From JBHPCZ01 sp042573625 (GTDB taxonomy: Bacteria; Desulfobacterota; Desulfobacteria; Desulfobacterales; UBA11574), in contig JBHPCZ010000075.1 of the NCBI GenBank assembly GCA_042573625.1, positions 1-16,454 of the forward strand: a DNA stretch of 16,454 nt. The letters are read 5' to 3'. Position numbers and translations under genes: made by a program. Shown piece by piece: positions 13,610-16,454 of this stretch (positions within the stretch are counted from its first letter, which is position 1; every line of letters begins with the position of its first letter). A model generated the notes under the pieces. That model was not told the origin of the DNA. It ran no database searches and worked only from the letters and a program-made list of their open reading frames with translations.

Positions 13610-14875
13610 TTATTTCACAGAAAATCGGTTAACCAGAGTCTTTGCAAAATTTTTATAGAAAAGCAGCTGAATATCATCTGGGGACTTGTCCATCAAGGTT
13701 GCGCTGATTTTAATCAAAATGCACTCTGTATCCGCCACCACTGTGGCAGTTCGTGCCTGTCCGCTGATGTAAGCCATCTCCCCAAAACATTCCCCGACGC
13801 CAATGAATGCGATATCTTGATTGTTTTTTCTGATTTTAGCATTTCCGTTGAGAAGAATATAAAACGTATCATCAATTTCGCCTTCGGCCACGATAACTTT
13901 TTCCTTTGGAAATTTTACAATAGAGCTGGCGGTAATCAGTTCTTTGACCTGTTCCCTGGTGAAATTCTGGAAAAAAGGGGCGTGATGGACATAGTCCACA
14001 GCATCCTTTACTTTTCCATCCAGGAAGGTCTCGGTAAATCCTCTTAACGCCACACGCAAATCATATGTCAGGTCCATACAGGTCTGATACCGTTTAGCGG
14101 GGTCTTTGGCTAAAGCCTTTTTTATGATGTCATCAAGGATGCCGGGCAGATCCGGCCGCAATTCAGTTATGGCGGTCGGCTCCTCATTGGTGATTTTATA
14201 CATGATGGCAAAGTTGTTATCTCCCGGGAATGCGATTTCACCGGTTAAAAGTTCGTACAAAACGCACCCCAACGAAAATACATCGCTATAGCTTCCGATG
14301 GTTTCTTCCTTCAACTGTTCGGGCGACATATAGCTCGGGGTTCCCCATACCCCCACTTCAGAGGTCTGCTGTGTCATCTGGGCGATACCAAAATCAGTAA
14401 TTATAGGGATGTCTGACTTGCTCAGCATGATATTGGATGGTTTGATATCTCTGTGGATAATGTCTTGCTTGTGAGCATAATCGATGGCATTGCAAACATT
14501 GAAAATGATTTCTACTGCCTTACTCACCGGCAGAAGATTATCCTTACGGCAGTATTTCTCAAGAGTGGTTCCATCAACGTACTCCATGGTAATGTAACAT
14601 AAATCGTCTTGCATCCCTATGTCATAAATGGCAACCAGGTTCGGGTGATTCAGCCTGCCGGCGGATTGGGCTTCAGTAAAAAATCTCTCAAGGGCACGAT
14701 TCGACGTTGACTGGGATATCTTGATCGCCACATGCCTCTTGATATAAGGGTCCATCCCCAGGTAAACCACACCGGATGACCCCTCTCCCAGCTTACGGAT
14801 AATCTCATACCGGGCGATCGTTTTTAGATCTTTTAGGGCTGTTTTAAAATCTGAATGAACAGAGATGTCTGACAT
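13610..14875 (-). CDS. Ser/Thr protein kinase with C-terminal cyclic-nucleotide-binding domain
   Basis: This is a 421-aa soluble protein. Residues about 23-280 form a complete Hanks-type kinase: G30EGSSGVV, K52 in VAIK, E68 in the C-helix, H141RDIKPSN148, D161FG163, GTPSYMSPEQ (178-187) and the conserved Arg of DPAKRYQT (261). A short linker follows, then a cNMP-binding domain (about 299-415). Its phosphate-binding cassette is F364GE366...R375TA377, with the Glu and Arg that contact cAMP/cGMP conserved. The likely role is a kinase whose activity or location responds to a cyclic nucleotide. No membrane segment is present. Start ATG 14875 has only a weak GGGT site. It lies 77 bp downstream of lysS on the same strand, with a good promoter candidate in the gap. 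Confidence 0.93.
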   Translation of the reverse strand: MSDISVHSDFKTALKDLKTIARYEIIRKLGEGSSGVVYLGMDPYIKRHVAIKISQSTSNRALERFFTEAQSAGRLNHPNLVAIYDIGMQDDLCYITMEYVDGTTLEKYCRKDNLLPVSKAVEIIFNVCNAIDYAHKQDIIHRDIKPSNIMLSKSDIPIITDFGIAQMTQQTSEVGVWGTPSYMSPEQLKEETIGSYSDVFSLGCVLYELLTGEIAFPGDNNFAIMYKITNEEPTAITELRPDLPGILDDIIKKALAKDPAKRYQTCMDLTYDLRVALRGFTETFLDGKVKDAVDYVHHAPFFQNFTREQVKELITASSIVKFPKEKVIVAEGEIDDTFYILLNGNAKIRKNNQDIAFIGVGECFGEMAYISGQARTATVVADTECILIKISATLMDKSPDDIQLLFYKNFAKTLVNRFSVK

Positions 14876-14920
14876 GGTTATACCCGAAAAAGAGTTTCGC
14901 CAATATAATGTAACAATAAC

Positions 14921-14948
14921 ACTATCAAATAGTCGGCATGGATGTCAA
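14921..14948 (-). promoter_or_regulatory. Candidate sigma-70 promoter of the cNMP-kinase gene
   Basis: On the minus strand, a perfect TTGACA (14948-14943) is followed after 16 bases by GATAGT (14926-14921, four of six). A second possibility just downstream is TTGATA with TATATT at 15-bp spacing. Both lie in the 77-bp gap after lysS, so the kinase probably has its own transcription start. Confidence 0.45.
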
Positions 14949-14952
14949 TTTT

Positions 14953-16454
14953 TTAGGAGTTGTTCATCTTATCCAGTAGATTTAGAACCTTATCCTTTCC
15001 TACCAACTGAATAAATGTCCCAAAACGTGGTCCGCGTTCTTGACCCAGAAGAACTTCATAAAATGTTTTAAAGAAATGTTTGGGGGAGACGTCAAACGTA
15101 CGGGCTACATCAAAGGGGATCGTCTGAAGTTCGTTTTCATCATCACCCGCATATTCGGCGAGCTGATCACGAAGGCTTTGCAGCATTTTTCTTTCTTCCT
15201 GGGTCGGTGTACGGAACTGTTTGTTCGGCAGGATAAAATCCCGGTAGTAGTTCATCCCTTTTTTCACCAGGTCCTCTATGATATCGGCAAACTTCTCTAC
15301 CGATGAATCGTATCTCTTGAGATATTCTACAATTAGATCAGTATCATCAGTTCCTACAGCAGAGATAAGGTTGTTGATCAATGAAAAAGTTATTGACGTC
15401 TTGTAAGAAGGAATTTTTTCGCCCTTGTTAAAGAGATGCCATATTGCTGAATCAGGTTGTTTATTTGTATCCAACCTATCGTAATGAGATAGATTCGTAA
15501 GATAGTCATCTGTTGACTTTGGCACAATCCCCCAAAATAAGCGTTTCGCTTGTTTTGGGTTTTGAAAAATATAATAGAGTAGGGATTCTAAAGAAGCGTA
15601 TCTTGTCCAAGAATCAATGGTTAATCCTTCTCCAACACTTTTGGAAATCTTTCGTCCTTGCTCATCTAAAAAAAGTTCATAGAAAAAGCCTGTCGGCGGC
15701 TGTTTGCCCATGAGGCGGGCAATTTTACCGGATAGCTTTGCAGATTCAATTAAATCTTTCCCGTACATTTCGTAACCAATATTATAAGAATACCATCGTA
15801 ATGCCCAGTCGATTTTCCAGCCCACTTTTACCTTGCCGTCAAAGATTGAGGTCGTCTCTTTATGCCCACAACTTTTTACGAGTCCTTCTTCTTTATCGCA
15901 TATATAGTCAATCGTATTATTATCCGTGTGATGGGTGATGACTCGAGTGCTGTAAATCCGACCGCATTTTTCACAAATCGGAAAAAACGGTGACCAATTT
16001 GCCCTTTTCCCTTCACTCATTGTCGGCAGTATAGTGGCCTTAACTTCTTCTACCTTTTGAAGAATGATGGCCAAACCGTCATTAAAATCACCATTATTAT
16101 ATGCTTCATAAGCGCTTTGAAACGTATAATCAAAGTTGTATGTATCCAAAAACTCTTGTAATTTACTGTTCATATATGCGCTGTAACTTTCACACTGGTC
16201 AAACGGGTCAGGAATATGACACAGTGGTTTGCCCATATTTTCAGCCAACATTTTCTGTTGCGGCATATTTAGAGGGACCTTTCTCAATCCGTCCATATCA
16301 TCGCTGAAGGCGATCAGCTGAGTCGGCCAGTGGGTTAAAAATTCGAACGCACGGCGTACCCATGTTGTGCGGGCTATTTCCGCAAACGTACCGATATGGG
16401 GCAGGCCGCTGGGGCCAAACCCGGTTTCGAATCTCACCGGAGTCATCGGAGATT
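14953..16454 (-). CDS. lysS: Lysine--tRNA ligase, class I (5' end beyond the window)
   Basis: This is a class I lysyl-tRNA synthetase (Rossmann-fold type, as in archaea, spirochaetes and alpha-proteobacteria), which charges tRNA-Lys with lysine using ATP. Within about 500 visible residues, numbered from the ATG at 16446: FETGFGPSGLPHIGTF holds the HIGH-type motif (HIGT 17-20), IAFSDDMDGLRKVP (45-58) is a strong family signature, C158-x2-C161 with C183 and C193-G-H look like a zinc-binding insert, and KISKS (266-270) is the KMSKS motif in FLDEQGRKISKS. The C-terminus is the helical anticodon-binding part. Bacterial relatives usually have about 30-40 more residues before the FETG motif. The frame is open to the window edge, so the true start probably lies outside. 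Confidence 0.93.
   Translation of the reverse strand, partial: SPMTPVRFETGFGPSGLPHIGTFAEIARTTWVRRAFEFLTHWPTQLIAFSDDMDGLRKVPLNMPQQKMLAENMGKPLCHIPDPFDQCESYSAYMNSKLQEFLDTYNFDYTFQSAYEAYNNGDFNDGLAIILQKVEEVKATILPTMSEGKRANWSPFFPICEKCGRIYSTRVITHHTDNNTIDYICDKEEGLVKSCGHKETTSIFDGKVKVGWKIDWALRWYSYNIGYEMYGKDLIESAKLSGKIARLMGKQPPTGFFYELFLDEQGRKISKSVGEGLTIDSWTRYASLESLLYYIFQNPKQAKRLFWGIVPKSTDDYLTNLSHYDRLDTNKQPDSAIWHLFNKGEKIPSYKTSITFSLINNLISAVGTDDTDLIVEYLKRYDSSVEKFADIIEDLVKKGMNYYRDFILPNKQFRTPTQEERKMLQSLRDQLAEYAGDDENELQTIPFDVARTFDVSPKHFFKTFYEVLLGQERGPRFGTFIQLVGKDKVLNLLDKMNNS

Overview
The window reads as a piece of a Gram-negative bacterial chromosome, most likely a strictly anaerobic member of the Desulfobacterota (Desulfobacterales-like). 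This rests on gene content, not on a marker gene: a tungsten-type aldehyde:ferredoxin oxidoreductase, a DUF3786 protein with an N-terminal [4Fe-4S] motif, a bacterial class I lysyl-tRNA synthetase and two Ser/Thr-kinase-like proteins. No rRNA, tRNA, CRISPR array, complete insertion sequence or phage gene is visible.

Left part (1-4672, all + strand): a short conserved hypothetical protein, a LysE/RhtB-type exporter, a PlsC/YihG-like acyltransferase, a membrane protein with a GspG-like C-terminal domain, a CDP-alcohol phosphatidyltransferase and a small outer-membrane beta-barrel. The acyltransferase and the phosphatidyltransferase suggest phospholipid work, but the genes are loosely spaced and a miniature inverted-repeat element (3001-3143) separates two of them. 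A second copy of that element ends at the left edge of the window.

Middle part (4673-7166): AT-rich and gene-poor. It holds three intrinsic terminators or terminator-like hairpins, a 94-bp palindromic element related in inverted orientation to a sequence at 2227-2261, the DUF3786 gene, a possible decayed coding remnant and one convincing small gene (63 aa, minus strand) with a dyad in its upstream region.

Right part (7167-16454): an EHD/dynamin-like membrane GTPase (+) converges on the AOR gene (-). After a 493-bp divergent spacer comes an 821-aa two-TM divergent kinase (+). It converges, with a 10-bp gap, on a canonical Ser/Thr kinase fused to a cyclic-nucleotide-binding domain (-). Upstream of that kinase on the same strand lies class I lysS, which runs off the right edge. 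The two kinases and the GTPase give this part a signalling and membrane character, but nothing in the sequence shows that they act together.

The strongest leads are the TA-flanked MITE and its effect on the adjacent reading frame, the 17-bp perfect hairpin joining the exporter and acyltransferase genes, the divergent membrane kinase with an oversized insert between its Lys and catalytic loop, and the stand-alone EHD-like GTPase. I did not find a clearly new multi-gene system.
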